From: Pelistega suis
GTDB lineage: Bacteria > Pseudomonadota > Gammaproteobacteria > Burkholderiales > Burkholderiaceae_B
Reading direction: 5' to 3'
Assembly (NCBI RefSeq): GCF_013133795.1
Contig: NZ_JABGBN010000003.1
Span: 62,001-126,000 of the forward strand
DNA: 64,000 bases
The notes under the pieces: generated by a model
Seen by the model: only the letters and a program-made list of their open reading frames with translations
Told to the model about the DNA's origin: nothing
The model's database searches: none
In this document: piece after piece, positions 38,486 through 46,850 of the stretch
Position numbering within the stretch: position 1 is the stretch's first letter
Layout: the number at the start of each line of letters is the position of its first letter
Program-made: the position numbers and the translations under genes

Positions 38486-38848
38486 ATGGACTTGTTATAC
38501 AGTCTTATTCATGCTAAATCTGTAGGCAACACCTATTTTTTATTGTTGCACCCTGATGTAACTTCTTTACAGGAAGTTATTAGAGATTTTAATCGCTCAA
38601 ATAAGGATAGCATCAACGGTGTTGTCCTATCAGATTTGGTTTTTTTAACAGGTGATCGTAAGGGGCGTTATGTTTGTGGTCGTATTGTTGACGGAAAAAT
38701 TGTTGGAGAGTCTTTTAGTGTGATTGATGCTCGTCCAGAGTTAGTTAGTGTACTAGATGAGTTTTATGCAAACTTAAGTGATGGTGCTGTTAGTCGAGTA
38801 TACCCTTTATCTTTGCGGAAATATATTATGTCTTTAAGAGAGCATTAG
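38486..38848 (+). CDS. rnlB: RnlB-like antitoxin
   Basis: 120 residues, directly downstream of the RnlA-like toxin with a strong AGAAGGAG ribosome site. The core resembles RnlB: INGVVLSDLVFLTGDRKGRYVCGRIVDGK in place of the ILFDLLLSNG..RY pattern, followed by a helical C-terminus with YPLSLRKYIMSL. RnlB neutralises RnlA by binding its C-terminal domain; T4 Dmd does the same for the phage. The gene is intact while the toxin is split. Assignment rests on position plus weak similarity. Confidence 0.68.
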   Translation: MDLLYSLIHAKSVGNTYFLLLHPDVTSLQEVIRDFNRSNKDSINGVVLSDLVFLTGDRKGRYVCGRIVDGKIVGESFSVIDARPELVSVLDEFYANLSDGAVSRVYPLSLRKYIMSLREH

Positions 38849-38944
38849 GTTTTTGAAGTATTTCTATAAAGCGTGAATTGAGTTGCTATAATTCTTGGTT
38901 TTTGTGCTGAATAGAGAGTTCCTTTTGCTTTCTCCATGCTTTTT

Positions 38945-38967
38945 GACCTACCTTTATAAGGTAGGTC
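38945..38967. repeat. Perfect hairpin after rnlB
   Basis: GACCTACC (38945-38952), 7 bases, GGTAGGTC (38960-38967), between the convergent rnlB and the lipoprotein gene. No T run on either side, so it is not a standard terminator. Confidence 0.5.
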
Positions 38968-38991
38968 CTGAGTTGAATAAAAAAAGTTAGG

Positions 38992-39669
38992 CTATTTTTT
39001 CTTAGTATATCCATCTAAGAAAATAGAGATTTGTTGTTCGCCATCACCAGTAAGTATTTCTGAGTGAATTTCAGAAAGCTTAAAGATAGCAGTCGCTTTC
39101 GGTGGTGAATCAACATTACCAATTACGATAGGAGTATCATCCATCCATACAGAAAGAGGGGTCATTTCTATCGTATCGTCGCTATTGTTTTGATATTTGA
39201 TAGATAAAGATGTTTTAAGATTGGACATCATGTTTTCTTTTTTGATGTCTTTTAGTGCTTTCTTAAATTTCTTAGTCACCATTACAGCAGCTTGATTGGA
39301 TGTGCCTTCTGGGTCTGATGGGATGGCAGTTACTTTAATATTTTCAAAAATATCAGAGGTTTTACCACCAACAGCATAAGGAATTTTGAAGTGAGCAAAA
39401 CTATCCATTTTTTTAGAAAAACATTCTACGTATTCTGTGCTAGGTAGATATTTTTGGATAGCCTCTTTTAGTTTAACTAAACTATCTGATTCTTGTCTTG
39501 AGTCTTCGTAATGCTTACAGCCCGCTACCTCAACATATAGAGACCCTATTTTCTCGTGCTGGGTTTCACTAAATAGTTCTGAATGCGTTGCTTCTAGTTC
39601 AGCCTCTACTTTACAACCAGCTAGCACCACAGCTGATGCGATTAAAGAATATTTGAATAGCTTTAACAT
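38992..39669 (-). CDS. Putative lipoprotein, unknown
   Basis: 225 residues with a lipoprotein signal (about 1-18, lipobox LAGC, Cys19), so probably membrane-anchored on the periplasmic side. The rest is hydrophilic with a Lys-rich segment near 130-145 and alternating strand-like stretches. Two further Cys (in VAGCKH and VECFSK) may pair. No family recognised with confidence. A GAGGAGAAA ribosome site precedes the ATG. Located in the accessory island next to rnlAB, with no visible link to it. Confidence 0.7.
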   Translation of the reverse strand: MLKLFKYSLIASAVVLAGCKVEAELEATHSELFSETQHEKIGSLYVEVAGCKHYEDSRQESDSLVKLKEAIQKYLPSTEYVECFSKKMDSFAHFKIPYAVGGKTSDIFENIKVTAIPSDPEGTSNQAAVMVTKKFKKALKDIKKENMMSNLKTSLSIKYQNNSDDTIEMTPLSVWMDDTPIVIGNVDSPPKATAIFKLSEIHSEILTGDGEQQISIFLDGYTKKK

Positions 39670-40012
39670 GTTTTTCTCCTCTCATTGTTTAACACTTTTT
39701 ACTTTAAATCTTCTTCCCTTGCCAAGCGTAGATTACATGATTATAAACTACGCCGCATTCTTCAAAGAAAAATATCGAGTAGCGCTAAGAAAAAACAAAG
39801 TGAACTGACTCTCATAAGTTGGACATCACTTATGGGCGTTTCCGTTTGTTGAACCACTCAACGAGTATTGCTTTAAAAGATATTGTTGGGCATATCACTA
39901 GCACTAGGATAGTTTTATTCTATCTTTCTTTTCAAATCACAAAATATCAGACAAACCTCCCTTTAATCCCTTAAAATAACTGTTTTTTTAGACAGTTTAA
40001 GAGAATTTTAGC
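39670..40012. other. Gene-free stretch before parE with IS-end-like block
   Basis: 343 bases without a convincing gene. It contains the IS-end-like block at 39801-39836 and AT-rich sequence leading to parE. It probably marks the right edge of the island that begins at the tRNA. I saw no copy of the tRNA 3' end here that would serve as an attachment-site repeat. Confidence 0.4.
39801..39836. mobile_element. Possible IS3-type terminal remnant (second copy)
   Basis: TGAACTGAC..CATAAGTTGGACATCACTTATGGGC matches the block at 18976-19010 in the TGAACTG, CATAAGTT(A/G)GAC and TTATGGG elements. Isolated terminus without transposase. Confidence 0.4.
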
Positions 40013-41983
40013 GTGGCAGTGAAAGAGAATTACGACGAGAGTTCGATTCGCGTCCTCAAAGGTCTAGAGCCTGTACGAGAGCGTCCGGGGATGTACACAC
40101 GTACGGATAATCCACTACATATTATCCAAGAGGTTATCGATAATGCCGCCGATGAGGCATTGGCTGGATTTGCCAAAAAAATTAGTGTCAGCTTAAATGT
40201 TGATGGTAGTGTGACGGTTGAAGATGACGGTCGAGGCATTCCGGTCGGTTTGCACCCTGAAGAGCAAGTGCCTGTGGTTGAAATTGTATTCACGCGCTTA
40301 CACGCAGGTGGTAAATTTGATAAAAAAGCAGGGGGGGCGTATGCTTTCTCCGGTGGTTTACATGGTGTAGGTGTCTCGGTCACCAATGCGTTATCGACTC
40401 GTCTGGAAGTAGCGGTTACGCGTGATGGTGAAGTTCATGAGCTAGTGTTTGCCAATGGTGGTGAGGTAGCGACGCCTTTACATGTGATTGGTACTGCCTC
40501 TAAGCGTAAGACAGGCACTCGAGTATCCGTATGGCCAGATGCCAAATACTTTGACTCCGCTAATATTCCTTTGAATGAATTAGTACACTTATTACGCAGC
40601 AAAGCGGTATTAATGCCGGGTGTTGAGGTGTCTCTCACGATTGCTAAGACAGGTGAAGTCCGTAAGTGGTGCTATGAGGATGGGTTAAAGGGGTATTTAC
40701 AAGAGGAACTTTCAGGAGAAGAGCTTTTAATCCCTTTATTCTCTGGTCAAGATTATGCTGATAAGCACCATGAAACCTTTGCCGAGGGCGAGGGGGCAGC
40801 TTGGGTAGTAGCATGGACAGCAGAGGGTGCGATTGTTCGTGAGTCTTATGTGAATCTGATTCCGACGACCAATGGTGGTACGCATGAGTCAGGTTTGCGT
40901 GATGGTTTATTTAATGCCTTAAAAGGTTTTGCGGAAATGCATAGTCTTTTACCCAAAGGGATTAAATTACTGCCAGAAGATGTTTTTGCGCGTGCGAGTT
41001 TTGTGCTTTCTGCTAAGGTACTGGATCCTCAATTCCAAGGTCAGGTTAAAGAGCGATTGAATAGCCGAGATGCGGTGCGTTTGGTATCAGGTTTTGCAAA
41101 ATCAGCGCTAGAGCTTTGGTTAAATTCTAATGTTGAGCATGGTAAGAAACTTGCTGAGTTTGCGATTAAGCAAGCACAGGCACGGAGTAAATCTGCGCAG
41201 AAAGTTGAGAAACGTAAGAGTTCTGGTGTGGCGGTTTTACCAGGTAAATTAACGGACTGCGAGTCTTCGGATGTGACCAGAACAGAGGTGTTCTTAGTAG
41301 AGGGGGATTCGGCTGGTGGTTCAGCGAAGAAAGGGCGCGATAAGGAGTATCAGGCGATTTTACCTTTACGAGGTAAGGTTTTAAATGCATGGGAAGTCGA
41401 AAAAGACCGTCTTTTTGCAAATAATGAAATCCATGATATTTCGGTGGCGATTGGGGTAGATCCTCATGGTCCAGAGGATAATCCAGATTTATCGGGTTTA
41501 CGTTATCGTCGCATTTGTATTTTATCGGACGCGGATGTTGATGGTTCACATATTCAGGTATTGTTATTGACCTTGTTTTATCGTCATTTCCCTAAACTGG
41601 TTGAAAATGGGTTTGTCTATATCGCTAAGCCACCTTTGTTCCGTATTGATGTGGCGGCTTCGGGTAAGCGTCCTGCACGCAAAATTTATTGTTTAGACGG
41701 CGAAGAGCTAGAGAATGTGAAGGATAAGCTCATTAATAAAGAGGGAATCCGTGAAAGCGCCTTAAGTATTAGTCGATTTAAGGGTTTGGGTGAGATGAAT
41801 CCAGAGCAATTATGGGAAACCACCTTAAATCCGGATACTCGCCGTCTGTTGCGTGTGGCTTATGGTCAATTAGATTCTCAAGCAACGTTAGAAATGTTTG
41901 ATATGTTAATGGGTAAAAGCGAATCTGCCCAACGCCGTTCTTGGATTGAAGAGAAAGGTAATTTAGCTGAGTTGGATGTGTAA
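40013..41983 (+). CDS. parE: Topoisomerase IV subunit B
   Basis: ATPase subunit of topoisomerase IV, which unlinks daughter chromosomes. The GHKL ATPase has [10 protein letters not shown] and [14 protein letters not shown] (near 118-131), and the TOPRIM domain [19 protein letters not shown] (about 430-448) with [10 protein letters not shown]. 656 residues. GTG start ([18 protein letters not shown]), the first in-frame start after a stretch without ribosome site. parC overlaps its stop by one base, so the two subunits are co-translated. Confidence 0.97.
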   Translation: MAVKENYDESSIRVLKGLEPVRERPGMYTRTDNPLHIIQEVIDNAADEALAGFAKKISVSLNVDGSVTVEDDGRGIPVGLHPEEQVPVVEIVFTRLHAGGKFDKKAGGAYAFSGGLHGVGVSVTNALSTRLEVAVTRDGEVHELVFANGGEVATPLHVIGTASKRKTGTRVSVWPDAKYFDSANIPLNELVHLLRSKAVLMPGVEVSLTIAKTGEVRKWCYEDGLKGYLQEELSGEELLIPLFSGQDYADKHHETFAEGEGAAWVVAWTAEGAIVRESYVNLIPTTNGGTHESGLRDGLFNALKGFAEMHSLLPKGIKLLPEDVFARASFVLSAKVLDPQFQGQVKERLNSRDAVRLVSGFAKSALELWLNSNVEHGKKLAEFAIKQAQARSKSAQKVEKRKSSGVAVLPGKLTDCESSDVTRTEVFLVEGDSAGGSAKKGRDKEYQAILPLRGKVLNAWEVEKDRLFANNEIHDISVAIGVDPHGPEDNPDLSGLRYRRICILSDADVDGSHIQVLLLTLFYRHFPKLVENGFVYIAKPPLFRIDVAASGKRPARKIYCLDGEELENVKDKLINKEGIRESALSISRFKGLGEMNPEQLWETTLNPDTRRLLRVAYGQLDSQATLEMFDMLMGKSESAQRRSWIEEKGNLAELDV

Positions 41984-44286
41984 TGAGCGATCAAAACGAA
42001 TTATTAACAGTAGAAGAAAATGGTGAGCCGAGCATTACCTTAGGACTTTATGCCGAAAAAGCCTATTTAGATTATGCGGTATCGGTAGTCAAAGGACGTG
42101 CTTTACCTGATGTCGGCGATGGTCAAAAACCTGTGCAACGTCGTATTTTATTTGCGATGGATCGTATGGGTTTGCGTGCTGGGGCAAAGCCTGTGAAGTC
42201 AGCGCGTGTGGTGGGGGATGTGCTAGGTAAATATCATCCGCATGGTGACCAAGCCGCGTATGATGCGATGGTGCGCATGGCACAGGATTTCTCTTTACGT
42301 TATCCTTTAATCGATGGGCAAGGGAACTTTGGTTCTCGTGACGGTGATGGGGCAGCGGCGATGCGTTATACCGAGGCTCGCTTAACGCCGATTGCAGAGT
42401 TATTGCTTGATGAACTCGGTGAGGGAACCGTTAATTTTATCCCTAACTATGACGGTCAAGAGCAAGAGCCAGAATTATTGCCCGCACGTTTACCGATGAT
42501 GTTACTTAATGGAGCATCAGGTATTGCTGTGGGGATGGCGACTGAAATTCCTTCGCATAATTTGAAAGAGATTGCAGCGGCTTGTGTGGCTTTACTGAAA
42601 AATCCGAACTTATCTGATGAGGAATTATTTACGCTGGTTCCGGGACCTGACTTTAATGGTGGTGCGCAGATTATTTCGCCAGCGGAGACTATTCAGCAAA
42701 TTTATAGTACTGGTAAAGGCTCTTTAAAGGTACGCGCTCGTTGGGAGTTTGAAGATTTAGCTCGCGGTCAATGGCAATTAGTGGTGACTGAATTACCGCC
42801 GAATACCTCAAGTCAAAAAGTACTCGAAGAAATTGAGGAAATTACCAACCCTAAGGTGAAAGTTGGGAAGAAAACACTTTCTCAAGAGCAGCAACAAGCT
42901 AAAGCCGCCATGTTGGCGCTATTAGAAAATGTACGCGATGAGTCAGGCAAAGAGGCCGATGTACGTTTGGTGTTTGAACCCAAATCTTCTCGTATTGACC
43001 GAGAGGAGTTTATCAATGCACTGTTGGCTAATACCAGTATGGAGGGTAATGCCTCAATCAATCTCGTGTGTATTGGTATTGATGGTCGCCCTAAACAACG
43101 TAGCTTACGCGAAGTGATTCAAGAATGGCTAGTCTTCCGTACTGATACGGTGACCCGTCGTTCGCAATATCGTCTAGATAAAGTCAATGATCGTATTCAT
43201 ATTCTTGAAGGTCGTCAATTAGTTTATCTTAACGTGGACGAGGTTATTCAGACTATTCGTGAGTCGGATGAGCCTAAAGCTGCCTTGATGGAGCGCTTTA
43301 CCTTAAGTGAGCGTCAAGCCGAAGATATTTTAGAAATGCGTCTACGTCAGTTAGCACGTCTAGAGGGTTTTAAAATCGAACAAGAGCTCGAAGAAAAACG
43401 CAAAGAAAAAGAAAAATTAGAGGAGTTATTGGCTAATCCTTCGTCATTGAAACGTTTAATTATCAAAGAAATTGAAGCGGATGCAAAGAAATTTGGCGAT
43501 GAGCGTCGTACCGTCATTGAAGAGGCAGAACGTGCTACGATGGAGAACAAGGTTTTAGATGAGCCGGTCACGGTGATTGTTTCTGAAAAAGGTTGGTTAC
43601 GTTCACGTCAAGGACATGGTCACGATTTAAGTGGCGTCCACTTTAAGACAGGGGATAAATTCTATGCGAGTTTTGAATGTCGTAGTGTCGATACGCTGAT
43701 TGGTATTGGTTCTAACGGTCGCGTCTACTCCGTACCAGTAGCGAACTTGCCGTCCGCACGGGGTGACGGTCAGCCAATTACCGCGATGATTGACTTAGAA
43801 AGTGGCACACATATTGTGCATATTGTGGCAGGCGCTGAGAGTAGTCGTTGGTTGCTTTGCCAAGATAATGGCTTAGGTTTTAGCGCACGTATTAGTGATA
43901 TGACGACACGTCAAAAAGCGGGTAAAGCATTTATTAATCTTGAGGAAAAGGCGAAGATTCTACGCCCTGTGGCCTTACCAGAGAATACACGTTATGTGGG
44001 TATGCTCAGTAAAACGGATCGTTTCTTGATGATTGATATCGCTGAGGTTAAAGCCTTAAGTGGTGGCGGTCGTGGTACGATTCTGATGACCTTTGATGCG
44101 AAAGATAGCTTTGCTCAAGTATTAGCGGTGAGCGAACAAGGTATTATGGCGACAGGGGTCTATCGCAATAAGGATGTAGAAGACTTAATTGCTTTAGGTG
44201 ATTTACAAGAGTTTGTAGGCAAGCGTGCACGCAAAGGTAAAGCGCTGAACTTACGAATGAAACAAGCGACATTATTACCGTTATAA
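41983..44286 (+). CDS. parC: Topoisomerase IV subunit A
   Basis: Breaks and rejoins DNA through Tyr129 (in [10 protein letters not shown]). The quinolone-resistance region reads [12 protein letters not shown], so the position equivalent to E. coli ParC Ser80 is Gln90, with Asp for Glu84; this is a residue difference, and whether it changes drug sensitivity is not shown here. The C-terminal beta-pinwheel repeats occupy about 500-760. 767 residues, full length. Start ATG in the TAATG overlap with parE. Confidence 0.97.
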   Translation: MSDQNELLTVEENGEPSITLGLYAEKAYLDYAVSVVKGRALPDVGDGQKPVQRRILFAMDRMGLRAGAKPVKSARVVGDVLGKYHPHGDQAAYDAMVRMAQDFSLRYPLIDGQGNFGSRDGDGAAAMRYTEARLTPIAELLLDELGEGTVNFIPNYDGQEQEPELLPARLPMMLLNGASGIAVGMATEIPSHNLKEIAAACVALLKNPNLSDEELFTLVPGPDFNGGAQIISPAETIQQIYSTGKGSLKVRARWEFEDLARGQWQLVVTELPPNTSSQKVLEEIEEITNPKVKVGKKTLSQEQQQAKAAMLALLENVRDESGKEADVRLVFEPKSSRIDREEFINALLANTSMEGNASINLVCIGIDGRPKQRSLREVIQEWLVFRTDTVTRRSQYRLDKVNDRIHILEGRQLVYLNVDEVIQTIRESDEPKAALMERFTLSERQAEDILEMRLRQLARLEGFKIEQELEEKRKEKEKLEELLANPSSLKRLIIKEIEADAKKFGDERRTVIEEAERATMENKVLDEPVTVIVSEKGWLRSRQGHGHDLSGVHFKTGDKFYASFECRSVDTLIGIGSNGRVYSVPVANLPSARGDGQPITAMIDLESGTHIVHIVAGAESSRWLLCQDNGLGFSARISDMTTRQKAGKAFINLEEKAKILRPVALPENTRYVGMLSKTDRFLMIDIAEVKALSGGGRGTILMTFDAKDSFAQVLAVSEQGIMATGVYRNKDVEDLIALGDLQEFVGKRARKGKALNLRMKQATLLPL

Positions 44287-44370
44287 TGTAGAGGTTTTTG
44301 CGAGGTCTGGCATTATGCTAAGGTCTCGCATGGGATATTTAGCAAGGTTTTGTGGAGATTAAACGCTATC

Positions 44371-45402
44371 ATGACTTATAAAGTAACCATTGAATCAACT
44401 AACCATACGTTTGATGTGAAAGAGGGGCAAACTATCTTAGATGCTGCTTTGGAGCATGATATTGTATTGCCTTATAGTTGTCGTACTGGATCTTGTACGA
44501 GCTGTAAAGGTAAGGTGGTCAGTGGCGAATATGAGGCAGGTCCGGGTACAGCAAACTTAATCTCTGAAGCAGAACGTGCTGAGGGTGCTTGTCTTTTCTG
44601 TGAGACTAAGCCTTTATCGGATGTGACTATCCAAGCGCGTGAAGTACGCATGGCAAGCGATATTCAAATTAAGAAGATGCCCGTGCGTGTTAGTGAGATG
44701 GAAAAAGCCGCCGATGATGTGATGATTGTGAAATTACAGACACCGAGTTCGGATGTATTCCGCTATGAGCCTGGTCAATATGTGGAGTTTATCCTTAAAG
44801 ATGGTTCTCGTCGGGCTTATTCTTTGGCAACACGTCCAGTAGAGGGGGCACCGATTGAATTGCATATACGACATATGCCGGGTGGTTTATTTACCGACCA
44901 TGTGTTTGGTGCAACGACGGCGATGAAAGTGCGAGAGATTCTTCGTCTGGAAGGGCCGCTAGGTTCATTCTTCTTGCGTAAAGAGTCGGATAAGCCCATG
45001 GTATTTTTAGCGAGTGGTACAGGTTTTGCACCGCTTAAAGCCATAATGGAAGAGGTGATTGCCTTGGATATTCAGCGTCCAATCTCTCTTTACTGGGGTG
45101 GTCGTCGTCCGGCTGATTTATATATGGCGCAGCTATGTAAAGAGTGGGAAGCAAAGTTGCCTAACTTTACCTTTATTCCAGTGATTTCTAATGCGCAAGC
45201 AGAGGATAACTGGACAGGACGTACAGGGTTTGTGCATGCAGCCGTTTTAGAAGATATTCCTGATTTAAGTGGCTACCAAGTCTATGCTTGTGGTGCACCG
45301 ATTGTGATTGCAAGTGCGCGAGAAGCGTATGCGAAAGCAGGCTTACCGGCAGAGGAGTTTTATGCGGACTCGTTTACTTCGGCGGCTGATTTGCCAAAGT
45401 AA
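44371..45402 (+). CDS. Ferredoxin-type NAD(P)H-flavin oxidoreductase (CDP-6-deoxyglucoseen reductase-like)
   Basis: An electron-transfer flavoprotein. An N-terminal plant-type [2Fe-2S] domain has Cys in CRTGSCTSCKG and CLFC (about 36-78). Then come an FAD-binding barrel with RAYSLATRP (near 150) and an NAD(P)-binding domain with ASGTGFAPLKAIMEE and YACGAP. 343 residues. Betaproteobacterial copies are often labelled CDP-6-deoxy-delta-3,4-glucoseen reductase, but no dideoxysugar genes are nearby and the partner oxygenase or dehydratase is unknown. The frame extends to a TTG at 44350; ATG 44371 (MTYKVTIE) fits the family. Confidence 0.85.
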   Translation: MTYKVTIESTNHTFDVKEGQTILDAALEHDIVLPYSCRTGSCTSCKGKVVSGEYEAGPGTANLISEAERAEGACLFCETKPLSDVTIQAREVRMASDIQIKKMPVRVSEMEKAADDVMIVKLQTPSSDVFRYEPGQYVEFILKDGSRRAYSLATRPVEGAPIELHIRHMPGGLFTDHVFGATTAMKVREILRLEGPLGSFFLRKESDKPMVFLASGTGFAPLKAIMEEVIALDIQRPISLYWGGRRPADLYMAQLCKEWEAKLPNFTFIPVISNAQAEDNWTGRTGFVHAAVLEDIPDLSGYQVYACGAPIVIASAREAYAKAGLPAEEFYADSFTSAADLPK

Positions 45403-45475
45403 GGTGGTCGGTAGACTACGGTTGTCATAGTACCGTTTCTGGTTCGCTTAAAGCGTTCTAGTTAAGAAAAAATTT

Positions 45476-45510
45476 CGCCTACTGGCCTCTTGTCAGTAGG
45501 CGTTTTCTTT
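45476..45510 (+). terminator. Terminator after the reductase gene
   Basis: CGCCTACTG (45476-45484) with CAGTAGGCG (45494-45502), then TTTTCTTT. Confidence 0.88.
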
Positions 45511-45524
45511 GGGGGAAATAGGGT

Positions 45525-45538
45525 GGACAAAATTGTCC
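45525..45538. promoter_or_regulatory. Small palindrome upstream of a lipoprotein gene
   Basis: GGACAA-AA-TTGTCC, a perfect 14-base palindrome with a TTGACA (45549-45554) just downstream. Possibly an operator; no good -10 follows. Confidence 0.3.
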
Positions 45539-45632
45539 GTCCGTAGTTTTGACAATAGAAATAGAGAGTGTTTTTCTTTGAGAATAATGAGACTGGTGTC
45601 ATCGCCATTTCATTATTGTTAAGGAGGTTATT

Positions 45633-46031
45633 ATGTTTTTACGCTCTCATCGTTTATATGTCTTTACTATGCTGGTATTGCCTATCATGGCAGGATGTAC
45701 TACGCAGACAGACTGGTTACAAAAAAAGCGACATTATCCCGATTGGGAGTTTAGTGCTCGTCAGGTGAATAGCTATTCGTTTGCATGGGAAATGCAAGGG
45801 GATAGTCAAGTATTGCCTTTACAAGTGTTTAGTACGCAGGATGAGGTGTGGTTACAGTTTGAGCAAGGTCAAGTGATTCCTGCTATTTTGAGCATTGATC
45901 CTCAGACACAGGCAGAACAAGTCTTAAAAATCCATCGCAATCCCCCTTATATTGTTTTAAAAGGACATTACTCACAATTACGTCTACGATGGCAGGATAA
46001 AGAGGCGATTGTGTGGCATAGACCGAGATGA
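45633..46031 (+). CDS. Small lipoprotein with VirB9/TrbG-like core
   Basis: 132 residues with a lipoprotein signal (lipobox MAGC, Cys about residue 22) and a strong TAAGGAGG ribosome site. The interior (LPLQVFSTQDEVWLQFEQG, later LKIHRNPPYIVLKGHYSQLR) resembles in strand pattern the C-terminal outer-membrane-layer domain of VirB9/TrbG proteins. No other type IV secretion genes are present, so the likeness may be only of fold. Stand-alone gene between two terminated units. Confidence 0.55.
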   Translation: MFLRSHRLYVFTMLVLPIMAGCTTQTDWLQKKRHYPDWEFSARQVNSYSFAWEMQGDSQVLPLQVFSTQDEVWLQFEQGQVIPAILSIDPQTQAEQVLKIHRNPPYIVLKGHYSQLRLRWQDKEAIVWHRPR

Positions 46032-46057
46032 AGAGGTGATTGAATTTTCTATTTTTA

Positions 46058-46086
46058 TTGAATGTTCCCAAAAAGGGAATTATAAT
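46058..46086 (+). promoter_or_regulatory. higBA promoter with operator in the spacer
   Basis: TTGAAT (46058-46063), 17 bases, TATAAT (46081-46086). The spacer contains the palindrome TTCCC-AAAAA-GGGAA (46065-46079), placed to block polymerase when bound, as expected for autoregulation by HigA. Confidence 0.7.
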
Positions 46087-46108
46087 TATTTTAATCTGTT
46101 GAGGTGTT

Positions 46109-46411
46109 ATGCGAGTTATAGCTAAACGAACATTAGTAAATTTCTGGAGGCAATATCAAGATGCTCAACGTCCTTTGGAAGCATGGCATGATATCGTGCT
46201 AAAAAGTGACTGGAAAACACCTCAAGATGTGAAGGCAAGTTTTGCTATAGCAAGTATTTGTGGCAATAATCGAGTTGTTTTCAATATAGGTGGAAATAAA
46301 TATAGATTGGTGGTTGAAATCGCTTATCAAGTTAGTGTGGTATGGGTCAAATTTATTGGTACGCATAAGGCCGATGACAGTATAAATGTAGAGGATGTCA
46401 ATGAATATTAA
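46109..46411 (+). CDS. higB: HigB-family mRNA interferase toxin
   Basis: 100 residues of the toxin-first HigBA type: WHDIVLKSDWKTPQDVKASF, then RVVFNIGGNKYRLVVEIAYQ and VKFIGTHKADD are the family core. Such toxins cut mRNA on the ribosome. Full length, with GAGGTG ribosome site. Overlaps the antitoxin by 11 bases and lies behind a palindrome-containing promoter. Confidence 0.9.
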   Translation: MRVIAKRTLVNFWRQYQDAQRPLEAWHDIVLKSDWKTPQDVKASFAIASICGNNRVVFNIGGNKYRLVVEIAYQVSVVWVKFIGTHKADDSINVEDVNEY

Positions 46412-46751
46412 ACCTATTCGTAATGATGAAGATTTAACTCAAGCTTTTTTGGCTCTTGAGAAAGTTTTTCAAGTGGAAAATGGTACACCGGAGGCTGATG
46501 AAAGAGATATTTTATTAGCATTAATTGAGTCCTACGAGGCCAAGCATTATCCTATCGCACATGCAAATCCAATTGAAGCCATTAAATTTAAAATGGAGCA
46601 GCAAAATTTAACACGAGATGATTTGGTGCCTTATTTGGGTGCAAAGAGTAAGATTTCAGAGGTGTTAAATGGTAAGCGGCCTTTAAGTTTAAATATGATT
46701 AAAAACCTACATCATGGTTTACAAATCCCTTATGAAAGTCTAATCGCTTAG
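46401..46751 (+). CDS. higA: HigA-family antitoxin
   Basis: 116 residues: an N-terminal helical part (EDLTQAFLALEKVFQ) and a C-terminal XRE-like helix-turn-helix (about 68-105: AIKFKMEQQNLTRDDLVPYL, then ISEVLNGKRPLSLNMIKNLH). It neutralises HigB and represses the operon. An ATG at 46395 is also in frame, but GAGG lies directly against it; six bases of spacing make 46401 the better start. Confidence 0.88.
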   Translation: MNIKPIRNDEDLTQAFLALEKVFQVENGTPEADERDILLALIESYEAKHYPIAHANPIEAIKFKMEQQNLTRDDLVPYLGAKSKISEVLNGKRPLSLNMIKNLHHGLQIPYESLIA

Positions 46752-46850
46752 TAGCAGTTTTATTGCTAAGTTTAGAGGTTATTTATTACTGTACTGAACT
46801 GTTTTAATTTATAATCAAACGTTACTTTAAATTTTTCGTCTTGAATCACA

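Noticed and set aside
38945-38967. Hairpin after rnlB as an intrinsic terminator
   Set aside because: Perfect stem but no T run on either strand.
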